This document shows, in pieces, positions 1-11,775 of a stretch of 64,000 bases of DNA. Position 1 is the first letter of the stretch; the number at the start of each line of letters is the position of its first letter. The notes beneath the pieces were generated by a model, which was given only the letters and a program-made list of their open reading frames with translations, ran no database searches and was not told the DNA's origin. The translations under genes and the position numbers were made by a program. This DNA is from Magnolia sinica (taxonomy: Eukaryota > Streptophyta > Magnoliopsida > Magnoliales > Magnoliaceae): positions 26,146,501 to 26,210,500 of the forward strand of contig NC_080577.1 in the NCBI RefSeq assembly GCF_029962835.1. The letters are read 5' to 3'.

Positions 1-871
1 GAACCGTTCTTTCGACGCGGAACCTCGCAGAAGCTGCAAAGGGTTGAAAAATCATCAGTATCTAGCGCGAGGTTAGTTGAAGAAATGGATCGCAGGTACG
101 TGTACTCGCTTGGCACACGTGTAAGAGGCACAAGGAAAGGTACCCGGTACATGGGACCCAGCCAGAGCAGGTCGGCCAGACGTGCATGCTGAATATACAG
201 GCTAAAGTTGATCTTCCCTCAGCCGTTCATTTTCGTAGTAGGAGCGTGGAGGGATGGATTAGTAGATCGGCCTGATTTAAGGACCCGGGCATGTTTGCAC
301 AGTGTCCCACCATATGAGTGGGTTGGATCTTGTATACGTATGCTGAGTTTCAACTTTTCAATCAGGGAGTGAGAGAAAACCATAATATCCATCCGCCACG
401 CAAAGACGTGCATGATGTACAACATCCTCCTTAGGACAGCTTGTACCAGTGGGGCTGATGGTTCGGTGGTCCAGGACGCGGCTATGATCCGGCCTACCCT
501 AGATGGATCATGACCCAAATATCTCAAGGATAGGAAGATCCTACCCATCCATTCTTTCGACCTTTTAAAGTTGAATGTGAGCCGTTAACGTATTTCGTCT
601 CTTAAACAAGACGTCGATAACGGAAGTTTTTGGACTTAGGGTGGTCCCCCTAGACAGATGTTTGGGAGATGATTTATGTACAGTGTGGCCCATTAGACCA
701 ACGGTCTGGATCACTGACCCATGAGGAAAAGAGAGATGTACATACCTGGAGAGAAAAGGACAGCAACGAGGAGAAGAGAAAGGAGGAGAGCCTTAGTCCC
801 CACGACTGTACCGGACCCCATTTTTTGAACTTTGGTGTACTGCTTACCTTCTGTCCGCCTACTTATAAACC
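1..871. other. Unassigned sequence, no gene recognised
   Basis: I see no recognisable gene, RNA or transposon. Short frames occur on both strands but have no family motifs and no start context that stands out. The last part, from about 600, begins to resemble the foldback elements that follow (for example GGTGGTCCCCC near 640). Confidence 0.4.
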
Positions 872-1415
872 GGACGCCGATTTCCTGCGAAAACCTTTCT
901 CTTTGAGGAAGTTCTTGCGATGGAAAGCTAGGTGGGGCCTACCATGATGTTTTTGAGAAATCCATCCCGTCTATCCATTTTTCCATATCATTTCAGGGCA
1001 TGAAACAAAAATCAGGTGATCCAAAACTCAAGTGGGTCATACATCCTGGAGGGAAAACTGGGAAATAAATGTCTACCGTTGAAGCCTCCAGGGCTTCACC
1101 TTGTTGTTTATATGACATCCAAACCGTTTATATGATCATTCCCTCTGGGATGTACTAAAAACACAAATTCCTTAGCCTGACATAAAGCTTTGGTGTCCAT
1201 ACAAACGTTTCAACGGTGATCATTCTATCCCCACTGTTTCCTCTCGTGTGGCTAACTTTAGTTTTGGATCCAACTCGTTTTTGGTTGAACTTCCTAAAAT
1301 GTGCTTGAAAAATCGGATAGACGGGATGGATTTTACACAAACATCACAGTGGGCCCACCTAGCTTCCCATCGCAAGAACTTCCTGCGAAAGCCTTTCAAA
1401 CAGGAAATGCGCGTC
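872..1415. mobile_element. Foldback (MITE-like) element, GGACGC-type ends
   Basis: An imperfect palindrome of about 540 bp. The left end (GGACGCCGATTTCCTGCGAA) is repeated inverted at the right end (CAGGAAATGCGCGTC), and inside these ends the pair AGCTAGGTGGGGCC / GGGCCCACCTAGCT frames the core. The core carries the family hallmarks in both arms: a GATGTTT...CCATCC block, a TCATTT-AGGGCATGA block, and ATCCAAAACTCAAGTGG with its inverse. It encodes no protein; the frames read across it on both strands are shadows. I found no convincing target-site duplication. Confidence 0.75.
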
Positions 1416-1482
1416 ATACTTCCAGCGAAATATGGTATCCTCGACCGCCGCCCGGCTGGACGAGGATTCAGATTGCCTAGAT

Positions 1483-1978
1483 ACCCGGTCATCAGGGTTA
1501 TCGATGATGAACCGACTACATGGGGCCCACTGTGATGTTTGTATTTTATCCACACCGTCCATTCGTTTTTTCAGATCATTTTAGTGTAGAAGCTTAGAAA
1601 TAAGGAAGATCCAAAGCTCAAGCGGACACTTCCTGTGAGGATTGAACGCCTACTGTTGAAAAATCCTTGGGACCACGGAAGTTTTGGATCAATCTGAAGT
1701 TTCTGTTTTCCCTTCATCCAGGGCTGTGTGACCTCATGAACATGTTGGATGGTAAATAAACATAGTATTCGGCCCTAAAAATGTTTCAACAGTGGGTGTC
1801 ATTATCCCCACTGTTTCCTGTGGTATGGTCCACTTGAGAGTTGGATCTACCTTATTTTTTGGCTCACGCACTAAGATGATCCGAAAAAACGGATGGACGG
1901 CGTGGATAAAACACATACATTACGGTAATGTAGGCCCCCACAGAGTTGGGTCATCAGGGATGTCTCTGGTGACCGGGT
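1483..1978. mobile_element. Foldback (MITE-like) element, ACCCGGTCA-type ends
   Basis: A second foldback copy, only about 70 bp from the first. The ends ACCCGGTCATCAGGG and CATCAGGGATGTCTCTGGTGACCGGGT are inverted repeats, and the core arms match the family (GGGCCCACTGTGATGTTTGTATTTTATCCA at the left and its inverse near 1895-1935 at the right). The outer ends differ from the neighbouring GGACGC-type copy although the core is the same, so this copy belongs to a different terminal subfamily. Confidence 0.7.
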
Positions 1979-3759
1979 CGCCATGCAATTCATGTCCGGA
2001 GCATGCAATGTATTCTAGGGTTTTGAGTGTGGACACGTACGTCCATGGTTCAAGTGATCCAGAACGTTGGTTGTTGGACCATGCTATTATCTTCATATGA
2101 ATCGGTGGGACACATGATTTGGTAGCCTAGAAGGTTGATCTGATGGTCCCTGAGTGGGACCCAAGATTTAGACGGCCATCTAGTGTTTGCCGCTGTTCAG
2201 TTGAATAGTACCGTTCAATCAATGTAAAAAGGCCGTTGTCTTACATACATGGCCTGTGATTCAAACGATCAGAGGTCATAAATGGTCCAGTCTAAGAAAT
2301 TCTTTTAGGCATCCACCATATATGTCCGAGTGAATGAGAACAGCTCCATAGTCTCTTTAAACCGTCCATTGTTTTTTTTATGGTAACCCACTTGATGATT
2401 GGACCAAGTGGCTGGGTCATGCCATCCAACATTGACCTGAGGCCGGCCAGCTCTGAAATTGGGCCTACATTTCAGACCCGGGCTCGAAGTCGAAAACCTG
2501 TGCAGGTTAAGTTAACACATCAGCTGAAAATAAAAGCGTTGTCTGATCCAAACCACTGATATGATGATAGAGTATTCGTAGGTGGGCCATGCATAATATT
2601 CAAGAGTATGGAGGATCCTTGATTTAGTAGTCCAGCCTATCCGGTGAATGCAGACAACTTTTTGTCTTTTATTTTTGGAAAACATGTGGAATGGCTCTAT
2701 ATATAATGCTATTTTAGCTAAATGCGTTGTATATATGATAACAGATCATTTATACTAAATTTAAAGGATTTTTACAGCAAAATTCTCAAGGTTTATGATT
2801 TCCTATAAGTCGTAATTTTAGAGGATAAATGACTAAAGATCTTTACTCGTTTGTCCATTTTTCAACCAAAGTGGAGTGGAGTATTGTGGGCCCACTTGAT
2901 GTATGCATGAAATCCAACCATATTATCAATTGCATCGGACGATGGTGATCAGGCAACCGAAAAAAGAAGCCGATCCAATCATCAAGTAGTAAAAACATGA
3001 ATATAAGGCATTAGGTGGTGTAGATCTTTTTTATGGTGGGGCACAGCTAATGACTGGATCTGCCCTAATTTTAGCTTGTTCGATAATCTTTGTGAGCTCC
3101 ACACGTGGAGCACGATTGGATTTTATACATAAATCTAGCGGGTCCGCATCGCTAATCTACGAATTTTATAGAAAAATATATAAATGACAGTTTGGTCATT
3201 TTGAAAGACTTGTTCTGTAACTTTAGAAAATCACTTTCTTTTATTCTCTTCCTAAAAATAAAGGCCTTGAGATCTTTTTAGGTTTTTTATCCCAAGAGTA
3301 ACCTATTAATAAGGGTGAAATGACTTATCTGCCCTTATTTTGAAAAATGAGGTGAAACGGCGAAGAAAGAAAGTAGCAACGGGGAGAGAGAGAGAAAAAA
3401 AATAAAACTAAAACAAATACGCGTGGGCACTTAAAAGCTCGGGTATGTACCACACGTGCATGCATGGCACATGCATAAGGGGTCATTTGAATGCCTGTAA
3501 TTTTTTAGTTGTAAACACATTATAATTAAAAAGAGTTTCATATGTCATCCATTTACATGCTAATCCGTTTGGCTTTTAAATGATAATTTATTTACAGGTG
3601 AACAGATTGTATGTTTGGCTAGCTTATAAAGTATTTACAATGAATAAAGTAGGTATTTATACTATAAACCTTGGGTTGTGAACCTTCCAAAATCCACAAA
3701 TCGCATAAAAAGGTTTTGAAATTTTAAAGCCTTAAGATAGCATTGAAGCATGCACACAC
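1979..3759. other. Unassigned sequence with degenerate repeat traces
   Basis: No gene recognised. Pieces such as GGGCCCACTTGATGTATGC (about 2890) and TTTTATGGTGGGGCACAGC (about 3030) look like very old fragments of the foldback family, but I cannot set their ends. A purine tract lies near 3360-3410. Confidence 0.35.
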
Positions 3760-4152
3760 TGAACGGATTGGATGTCTTTCACCCATCATAGTAGTCTTAA
3801 ATGCAATCTAGAAGTTTTTAATGGTGGACGTCCCATCCTTCCCTGGTGTGGTCCATTTGATAATAGACGTGTTTTTTAGGGCCATGGGAAATTAGTATAT
3901 GAAATTCACTTCAACTGTTAGATGCCACATAAATATTTAAGCTTATAGCTTAAAATTCAGGCCCATATATATGATTCAGGTGGGCCATACTGAGGGAAAC
4001 ATTTTGAAGGTCGAACATTGCCCCGTGTTTTCAATCATGTGTTCCACTTGATTCATGAATAGGGGTATAATTTTTGGGCATTTAACCTAACATAAGGTGG
4101 TACACCTAGTGGTTAGGATGGGTTTTACATAAACATCAGGGTGGGCCCAACC
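3760..4152. mobile_element. Degenerate foldback element
   Basis: Two arms related to the family core can be followed: GAAGTTTTTAATGGTGGACG ... TGGTGTGGTCCATTTGAT at the left, and TGTTCCACTTGATTCATGAA ... ACATAAACATCAGGGTGGGC at the right. The arms are heavily diverged and boundaries are approximate. No target duplication seen. Confidence 0.35.
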
Positions 4153-4329
4153 CAAGCAACTCACCTATTTTTTGTATCTGTAACAAATTGACATACGTGG
4201 TAAGGGCTCACTAAATGGACAATCTTTATTGATAGTTAAGCTTACAACAAGTACTGTAGCAAGGTGGCTCTACCATATACTGGTTCTCCGAACTCTACCA
4301 TATCATCTTCCCTTGGCAAACTATTATAA

Positions 4330-5280
4330 GGGGGCATTTGGTGCATGGAATTAGATGGATTTAAGTGGGATATGGAATTGACAATACCACCAATTAAATC
4401 CAACACCATATAATTTATTTTCTTCAACAATTGCTAGGTATATATGCTTAGGAAAATGAGCCATGGATTGAGGAGGATTATGAAGAATTCATTTAAAACA
4501 TGGATGTGTACGGGAGGCTTTTCAAATTCATTTGAAATTTGAAATGTAGCGGACCATCCCGCCCATCCAACTAACTACTACGTTGATGTCAACAAGCTCT
4601 GTGGGTCCCACCATGACATATGGACTATATCCAAACCATTCATCCATTTTTCAAGATCATTTTACAACGAACCTAAAATTTAGGTAGATTGAAAGCTCAC
4701 ATGGACCACACCACATAAAGCAATAGAATTGAATGCCTATTATTGAAAAGTTCTTGGGGCCACAAAAGTTTTGGATCAAGCTGATGTTTGTATTTTCCCT
4801 TCTTCCAAGTCTATCTGATCTTATAAACAGGTTTGATGGGTAACAATACGTCACAGTGGGCCCTAAGAAGGTTTCAACTATCAACGCCATTATCTTTACT
4901 GCTTTCTAATGTGATTCATGTAAGCTTTTCATCTTCTTCATTTTTTGGCTCATGCCATAAAACGATCACGAAAAATGAATGGACGGTGTGGATATAAAAC
5001 ATACATCACAGTGAGATCCAAATAACTTGCTGAAATCAAGATAGTAGGAAAGCCTGCAATATTTCCAAACATTGTCACCAAGTGGATGGTGGGTTTTGCT
5101 GATTCCACCCGTCAATCGAAACATGATTTCAAATAAATCATAGAATTTAACTTTTTAATATTTACAATCCAAACATAGCATAGAATATCTACAAAATCAT
5201 GGGATTTGCAAACAAACTATGACACCATGTTATCATTGCAAAATATCAATTCCATCCTACTTAATACCATTTAATTTCAT
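4330..5280. mobile_element. Tourist-like (PIF/Harbinger-type) element, unit 1
   Basis: The left end GGGGGCATTTGGTGCATGGA is followed by AATTAGATGGATTTAAGTGG. The inverse of that internal stretch (CTACTTAATACCATTTAATT) closes the unit near 5278. The core at 4601-5020 is a foldback-family palindrome. A TAA lies immediately before the left end and another immediately after the far end of unit 2 (6455-6457), as expected for the 3 bp duplications of PIF/Harbinger MITEs. The right end of this unit is cut short where unit 2 begins. Confidence 0.6.
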
Positions 5281-5417
5281 GCGGCCGTTTGGGGTAGGGA
5301 ATTAGATGGGATTAAGTGGGATTAAGTGGGAAGAATTCATTTGAAACAAGAATTTGTACAAGAAGCTTTTCAAATTCATTTAAAATTTATATTTGAAATT
5401 TGAAATGTAGCAGGAAT

Positions 5418-5720
5418 TGGGATATGCATGCATGGAATATAATGAAATAGAGCCACTTTGAGGTTTCCTATGAAATGAGGCATGGAACAGAGCCACTACG
5501 AAGAAGTTCCGGGAGTTACGAAGGAAGCTTCAGGCTCATATTGGTCAAGGGTTGAGAACGGGAGTTGAACTCTATGAGATCTAATCTCCCATTGTTCCTT
5601 AGTAGCTCAGTGGTAGAGTGGTTAGTTGGTAATTGACTGGTCGTAGGTTCGAATCCTACTTGGGGAGATTTGACGAATTCTTAATTAAAGAATTCAGAAC
5701 TAAAGGGCTTGCCACATGCA
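5418..5720 (+). other. Plastid DNA insertion (NUPT), trnN region
   Basis: This segment is present in unit 2 of the Tourist-like pair and absent from unit 1: unit 1 joins AAATGTAGC almost directly to ATCCAACTAAC. It contains a plastid-type tRNA-Asn homologue. Its flanks (GAGTTACGAAGGAAGCTTCA, GTTGAGAACGGGAGTTGAAC) agree with what I recall of the plastid trnR-trnN spacer in the inverted repeat. The identification rests on recollection plus the tRNA; an alignment to any plastid genome would settle it. Confidence 0.6.
5596..5667 (+). tRNA. Plastid-derived trnN-like pseudogene, anticodon now GGT
   Basis: A complete 72-base cloverleaf folds: acceptor TCCTTAG with TTGGGGA (wobble pairs included), D arm GCTC-AGTGGTA-GAGT, anticodon stem GTTAG/TTGAC with loop TTGGTAA, and a perfect T arm GTAGG-TTCGAAT-CCTAC with discriminator G. 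The body matches plastid/cyanobacterial tRNA-Asn(GUU), but the loop reads GGT, which would decode Thr. Changes in the D and anticodon stems leave several G-T pairs, as expected for a decaying copy in a nuclear plastid insert. It is probably not a working tRNA. Confidence 0.65.
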
Positions 5721-6464
5721 CCTTACCGATCCAACTAACGAGTACGTTAATGTCAACAAGCTCTGTGGGTCCCATTATGACATATGGACTCTAGCCAAAC
5801 CATTCATCCATTTTTCAAGATCATTTTATAGCATGAGCCCAAAAATTAGGCAGATCAAAATCTCACATGGACCACACCACATAAAACAATAGGATTGAAT
5901 GCCTACTAATGAAAAGTTCTTGGAGGCCACAGAAGTTTTGGATCAAGATGATATTTGCGTTTTCCATTTGTCCAAATCTATATAATCTTATGAACAAGTT
6001 TGATGGGTAAAAATACATCACGGTGGGCCCTAGGAAGGTTTCAACTGTCGACATCATTATCTCTACTGCTTTCCAGTGTAATCCATGTAAGCTTTTGATC
6101 TTCTTCATTTTTTGGCCCATGCCATAAAACTATCACAAAAAATAGATGGATGGTGTGGATATAGCACATACATCGCAGTGAGGTCTAAATAACTTGTTGA
6201 AATCAACACAATAGGAAAGCCAATGATATTTCCAAACAGTATCAGCAAGTGGATGGTGGGTTGTGCTGATTTCAGCTATCGAAACATGATTTCAAATAAA
6301 TATTAGGAATTAACTTTTAATATTTATAATCCAAACATAATATACAATATCTACGGAACCATGGGATTTGCGGATAAACTATGACACCATGTTATCATTG
6401 CAAAATATCAATTCCATCCTACTTAATACCATTTAATTCTAGCCAAACACTGCCTAATAGTTTA

Positions 6465-6850
6465 TCACCATTTTAAAATGGTGGTGACTGTTCAATAATA
6501 TATACATGGCACGGTTATATGGAAATCTAGGCCGCCTAAATCGTTGACCATAATTTAAAAACATACATTAACAAGGTGTTGGAATTTGGATCATCACTAT
6601 GTTACTTTGAACCATCCATCTGATTGTCATCAGTTGGATGGATAGGATTGCTTGATGAATTTAATGCTAGAGATATGCTGCATCCATAATGTATCCCACA
6701 AATTGGGTGGTATGGATGACCGTAAATCAGTGCCGTGTCTTAGCCAGATGAATCATCACCATTTTAAAAATGGTGGTGAACTATCATAGAAATCCATAAA
6801 TGGTATAGATTGAGAAATTTGCACATACAATGTTCTATTGGAATATCCAA
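6465..6850. repeat. Diverged tandem pair headed by a palindrome
   Basis: The palindrome CACCATTTTAAAATGGTG starts at about 6466 and recurs with one extra A at about 6758. In both places it is followed by GTGA and then by related sequence (TTATATGGAAATCTAGGC versus TCTATTGGAATATCCAAGC, then GACCAT/GGGCCAT). It looks like an old duplication of about 290 bp. Confidence 0.45.
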
Positions 6851-7333
6851 GCGATTAAAATGTTGGGCCATCGAGCCAAAATTGGAACAATCCAATCGTT
6901 TTAAGTGGACCACAAACGTAGGTTGAGTCAGATCATTGGCTGTTCATTGATTTTGATAGTATGGCCGAATAATGAATGTCCATGATCATGGTGTTTGATC
7001 AGGTGTTCATTATGTTGTCTCCCACCGTTTACATGGTCCGGATGTCGTAAAACCTAGGGTTGGTAGTGGGCCAGGGCACGGCCTGCCCTAATCTCCTAAG
7101 CTCTGTTCCTCCCCCAGTCCTGGCCCTAACTGTCCTGGCCCTGGTCCTAGAAGGCCAGCCCTGTGTAAGTAAAAGAGTGAGATGATCAAAGGGTTGAAAT
7201 TGTCTACTCTAAAAAGTAACGAAGTCTCCATCATATAAATGGCTTTGATCTATGGAGCATAACCTAAAATTAACATCTCTTCTAAACTACATATGCACAT
7301 TGAATGGCAACTACTCACTAGTGTCATTAAATT

Positions 7334-7810
7334 AGGGCTGTCAATAGGCTGAGCTGGCCCGTCAGGCTTTTAAGCATGGCCCGAACTTGGGTTGGAGTAT
7401 CCGACCTGAGGACTGGGCTCAACTTAAAATTCAAGCCCATTTTTAATCCGGTTGGGTTTGGATCAGGTACAACAGCCCGTCAGCCTATTCCGCCCATTAG
7501 GGTTTGCAAGGATAATTTTATAAGATATAAAGATATTTATTATTAAAAAAAAAAAAACCACCTTTCTCTCTCAATGCCCCCTCCGGTTCAGGCTCGAGCG
7601 AGCATAAACATTTCGAGTTGAACGTAGGCTAGACAATTTTGGCCCGTCATGGACCCGAAACATGTTTGGGCCTATATTGAATAATGTAGTCGGGCTTGGA
7701 CAGAACTTGGTTTATATTTCAAGACTAAGCCTAGTCCTCAGTCCAAGTTTAGGGGCCCAAGCGCTAGCCGTACAGGACCAGGCTGCTTGAGCGGGGTCAA
7801 GCCACGCAGA
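7334..7810. mobile_element. Probable hAT-like element remnant
   Basis: It opens with TTAGGGCTGTCAATAGGC, close to the terminal repeat of the better preserved hAT-like copy at 56352-57519. It is followed by the same kind of GC-rich 'gcccg/ggctt' text (GAGCTGGCCCGTCAGGC, TAAGCCTAGTCC). No matching right end (GACACCCTA) is visible, so it is truncated or diverged; the end given is approximate. A poly(A) run lies at 7536-7550. Confidence 0.4.
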
Positions 7811-8369
7811 CCATAGCCACTACTAATAAAAAGCGGCAAAGCATCCATGCATCATTGTTTTTTTAACATTTCTTGGACAGAATATCATGACCAGATTAGA
7901 GAAATGTTTATATGCAATATCTGCAAGGTATGACCCGCCTGATGAATGGACCATCCTAGTATTCATGGCAAATGTAACATTGGCAGGAAAGAAACCGTTG
8001 TACGTTAAGCTCCCATCAGAATCTTTGGATAAACAAACAATTATCTTATGCATGGTTCATTTAACTAAAATATCCCTTGGTAAATTAGGGTCATTTCATA
8101 TGTTTTCCCTTTTTCATTATTAGAATCTATTTGTTGGCCAATTAAAGGGATATAGTATTTCAATATAGAAGATTTTTGTACATGGGTCATCTCTAATGGG
8201 CCCCACAAAATCAATGGTTTGAATCACTGACCTTTGGCCCCACTTGATGGTTCTCAACAAATGGTGAGATTGTTAGGATTTAGTTTTGTGTCTCCTCCTT
8301 CATGCTTCACCCATGTGGCCTACCTGCAAATATTTTCAGATGATTCATCCATATAAAAAAAAAAAAATC

Positions 8370-9485
8370 AAGATGCATTTCATTCCAAGAAATAGAAATA
8401 CAACCCAATGTACATTCGGGCTGCTCCCAGAGAAAAAGACCTAGGAGGAACCTATCATAAGAAACTCAAAGGGAAAAATCGGGGAAAAAGGGAAATGGGA
8501 AAAACAGGCAGACAGGCCCGAAACTATTCCTTGAGCCTGATCTCCCCCAACCTAACTTTGTCCAAGAAAAGAAGGCCTCTGATCTCAGCAGGGAGATGGG
8601 AAGGGAGGGATAAAAAAGAGGAGGATTGATGAGCGCTCCCATTGTGGGCCATCCAATCCACCGGGGCGTTCCCTTCTCTCCAAACATGGATGAACCTAAA
8701 ATTGCCGACACTTCTAGCAACCTCAATCCTGGAAATCAAATATTTCCATTTCAGAGCTGGGACCGAAGCTCCATTAAGCCTGTCCACAACGAGCGTTGAA
8801 TCAAATTCAACCAAAACGTTGGGAAAATCGTTGTTGAGGTAGTGGTAGAGCCCATCATGAATGGCTCTGAGTTCAACGTTAACGTTGGACCCCACTCCAT
8901 AGGCTAACGAGAACGCGAAAAGGAGATCACATGTATTATTCCTGCAAATACCTCCACTGCCCAATAAACCGGGGTTTGGGGATGCAGACCCATCAATGTT
9001 TAATTTGGCCCACTCTCTGTCTGGTATGGCCCATTTAACTATGAAGACCTTCCCCTTGGGGCGAGGAGGGGCTTTCAAACCTAGCTCACTAAGAGTTGTA
9101 AGCAGGGAGTTAGGGAGATAAGAACGGGGGAACATGTCTTTGGCCATCATGGAGAGGTTCCACTTCACTTGAGTGATTGTGGCTGAGGCAGAAATGGGGT
9201 TGCCGTCGAATCTGGCCCTGTTTCTGGATAGCCAAATCTCCTAACAGATCAGATTTGGCAGCAGGACCACCAGCCCAGCTTGATAGCCTGAGAGCTGGGT
9301 CAGGGACCACCATTGAGTAATTCTGCCTTGGACGGAAGGCCCATTCGAGCTAGATACCCCGAGGATTGCCCCAAAATAATTCCATACCTTGGTCGCAAGC
9401 AGGCTGCTGAGAAACAGATGGAACGTAGATTCCTCTGAAGGACGCTGGGAGAGGCCCCCATCACTGGATGGGTCGTGGTCAAAGC
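8370..9485 (-). pseudogene. LINE 3' remnant: zinc motif and RNase H domain
   Basis: On the minus strand, an open frame at 9168-8524 (214 aa) encodes an RNase H domain typical of the C-terminus of plant L1-type ORF2. It has WAKLNIDGSASPNPG near residue 55 (first catalytic Asp), ELRAIHDGL near residue 100 (Glu), LVEFDSTLVVD (Asp) and VWREGNAPVDWMA (last Asp). Upstream, to about 9485, diverged sequence still reads like the zinc-binding segment that precedes RNase H in these elements, but with frameshifts. The 3' end near 8377 contains GGAATGAAATG, also found at the end of the large LINE downstream. Everything 5' of about 9485 is missing, as expected for 5' truncation. Confidence 0.75.
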
Positions 9486-10055
9486 TGAGTGCTACAACTA
9501 TTTAACTGCATATACTCCACCTGAACAAAAATAAATTACCCTTCAAGCTTCAGCTTCATTTTGATAAAATTGTCTTCCGTCAGACTTAAAAAAACGTTAA
9601 AATTCTAAATGAGTTAAACGGAGAGCATCCCGACAAGTCCCGAAAACAATTGACATATCATATTAATATATTAGGAACCTGACCAATCTAATCCTAACTA
9701 AATTAACCATACCCTTCGAAAAATCCTGCCTGTGCATCTATATAATAAAACTACTTTGGATCAACCAGATAAATATTGAAAATCCAAATAGGTCAAGTTT
9801 CTTGACACATTTTGCAGACAATCACCGGACCTAATAGACCAGAACCAAATTCAATAAAGATTATATCATGGCTACTCATCCAGATGTCAAAACTTCGGAA
9901 ACTCTCTTTGCATATATGCGAAAAATGATAAAATAAATTCTCTGCATCAAAGGACCACTCTCCTTGCTACAAAGTCTCCTCCAAATAGTGTAGGTGTTAG
10001 GTATAAAAGATCACATTTGTAAGTTATATTGATATCAAAATTAGTACGGTTGCTC
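9486..10055. other. Unassigned sequence
   Basis: AT-rich, no gene or recognisable repeat end seen. Confidence 0.4.
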
Positions 10056-10735
10056 TTGTACACAAATTAATCGTAATGTTATAGAAAGTACACTTCGAGG
10101 CCAAATGATGTCCGACCAAGCTAATTTATAATTCATTAAAAATGTACTCAAATGATCTTCCCAACAAGCATAAGTTTGTTCCGATCCGAGTTATGAAGAA
10201 AAAGATGTAGCCCATTATTTAAAAATTATGTTGCAAAATTCACACATCAAGTGGTCGAAACCATAATAAATTTGGTCACATTTTTTTACAGGTCAAATGA
10301 TATCTAATTGAAGTGATTCCAGTTTCGCTAAAAAATTTATCAGATTACCTTTCTAACAAGCTTGAGACCACCGAAAACAAGCATGAAACGATGAAAATAT
10401 GAGCATTTAGTCAACTTTGAACGTTGTCGATTTCTCACATTAAGTGGCCACACTTTTAATAAATGAAATGATATCCGCTTAAAGAGATTCTAGTCTCGAT
10501 GGAAATAATCTATCCAACGAGTACAAAATCACCAAAAATGGACATGTAATAATAAAGATAAGAGCATTCGGTCAACTTTATACGTTGCAATTTCGCATAC
10601 TAAGTAGTCACACTTTTTCAAATCCAATTGAAATAATTCTAGTCTTGTTAGGAAACTGATCTAATTATCTTTCCAACGATCTTAAGATCATTGAAAACAA
10701 ACTTATAATAAGAAAGATAATGACAACAAAGGATG
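10056..10735. repeat. Degenerate tandem repeat, unit about 160-170 bp
   Basis: Three to four imperfect copies follow one another. Shared landmarks recur in the same order: AAGTGGTC or AAGTAGTCACAC, then AATGATATC, GATTCTAGTCT, ATCTTTCCAACGA, GAAAACAA and GAGCATT.GGTCAACTTT. Copies are roughly 70% alike by eye. No coding potential. Confidence 0.55.
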
Positions 10736-10770
10736 GTGATTTAATATTATTTTAATTATAAAAGTTACTT

Positions 10771-10864
10771 CTATATATATATATATATATATAAGGTTAT
10801 ATTATACATTATTATAATATAAAAAAAGTTAATTTATATTTTTTAAAAAATCCAAAGCCTTCTA

Positions 10865-10943
<79 letters not shown>
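10771..10943. repeat. (AT)n microsatellites
   Basis: A short (AT)n run at 10772-10792 and a long near-perfect (AT)n run at about 10877-10943. The minus-strand frame rich in alternating Tyr and Ile across it is an artefact of the repeat. Confidence 0.95.
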
Positions 10944-10948
<5 letters not shown>

Positions 10949-10959
10949 AATATTAAAAT

Positions 10960-11500
10960 GACTGCAATCCCCACTGCCAACCACCTCTCATAAGCTATAT
11001 AAATCAAAGCATTTGAGCAAGGAAGGAAAAGGGAAAGAGAGGAGCAAGAAAAAGGAAATAGGGATAAAGAGAATGAGCAGAGGAAGAAGAGAGAAGGATT
11101 ATAAAAATAAAAATAAAAGAAGGAGGGAATAGAGAGGGAGGGATAGAGATAGAGAGACAGAGAATAGACATTAGTGCAAAAAGAGTTTGAGAGAGGTGGA
11201 GTTCTTATGGAGGGTCCACCCAAGATGCTCTAAAGATTTCCAACATGTTGACATGATGCCCGACATAAGAGACTGAAAAGTCCATTAAAGAAATCACTGA
11301 AGCCAAGAGTAAGGTTGAGATAGGGATATTCGACTATCCCTTTTTCTTTTTCTTTTTTTTAAAGGTATATGATCTCCCATTTTTTCTCTCACATCTCGAT
11401 TCAAGCTACATTCCACTCCACACATTCTAAGCACATCTACTACTCCTACTCATATTTTCTTTCATTTTTTTCTGCATTATTCTCCCATGTCTATTTTCTT
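10960..11500. other. Purine- and pyrimidine-biased spacer
   Basis: The + strand is strongly purine-rich from about 11015 to 11200 and pyrimidine-rich from about 11340 to 11500. No gene seen; the Ser/Phe-rich frames here follow from the base bias. Confidence 0.5.
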
Positions 11501-11518
11501 TTACATCATTTGTCTGCT

Positions 11519-11775
11519 CAGGATCTTAAATCCTATGAAGAAAGGTTATGTGTTTGTTATTATTTTTTATACCTATCTAAGGTCTTAAACCTTGTAAAGC
11601 AAGGTTAGATGTTGTCTATTTTCTTTTTGCCTACCTAAGACCTTTGGTTTTATGAAATAAGGCTCGATTTTATTTCATTTTATTTACTATATTCTCATTT
11701 TATATACCTATCTGGGACCACTTATTTCTATAAAGGATAGATGGTTCATTTTTTATTTCCGCCCACCCGATTCTT
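11519..11775. repeat. Short tandem repeat array, unit about 60-75 bp
   Basis: Four imperfect copies of CTAAGGTCTTAAACCTTGTA ... AAGGTTAGAT followed by a T-rich tail start near 11519, 11577, 11634 and 11711. The unit contains a small inverted repeat (AAGGT...ACCTT). Confidence 0.5.

Larger units (their letters stand above)
5284..6454. mobile_element. Tourist-like (PIF/Harbinger-type) element, unit 2
   Basis: This is a direct, diverged copy of the preceding unit. It begins GGCCGTTTGGGGTAGGGAAT and ends AGCCAAACACTGCC, followed by TAA. It carries the same foldback core at 5765-6190 and the same flanks (CAACAAGCTCTGTGGG, GATTTCAAATAAAT, GACACCATGTTATCATTGCA). It differs by an extra segment of about 300 bp at roughly 5418-5720, which is plastid-like. 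Tandem placement suggests insertion of one element next to the other, or a local duplication. Confidence 0.65.

Noticed and set aside
4597..6190. Minus-strand frames with a shared VETFLGP motif as a small gene family
   Set aside because: The motif is the translation of the foldback core and appears wherever the core does.
8524..9168. Host RNase H gene
   Set aside because: Same domain and tail as plant LINE ORF2, preceded by broken LINE sequence, so treated as a LINE remnant.
10843..11223. 126 aa minus-strand frame with Tyr-Ile repeats
   Set aside because: Translation of an (AT)n microsatellite and a purine-rich tract.
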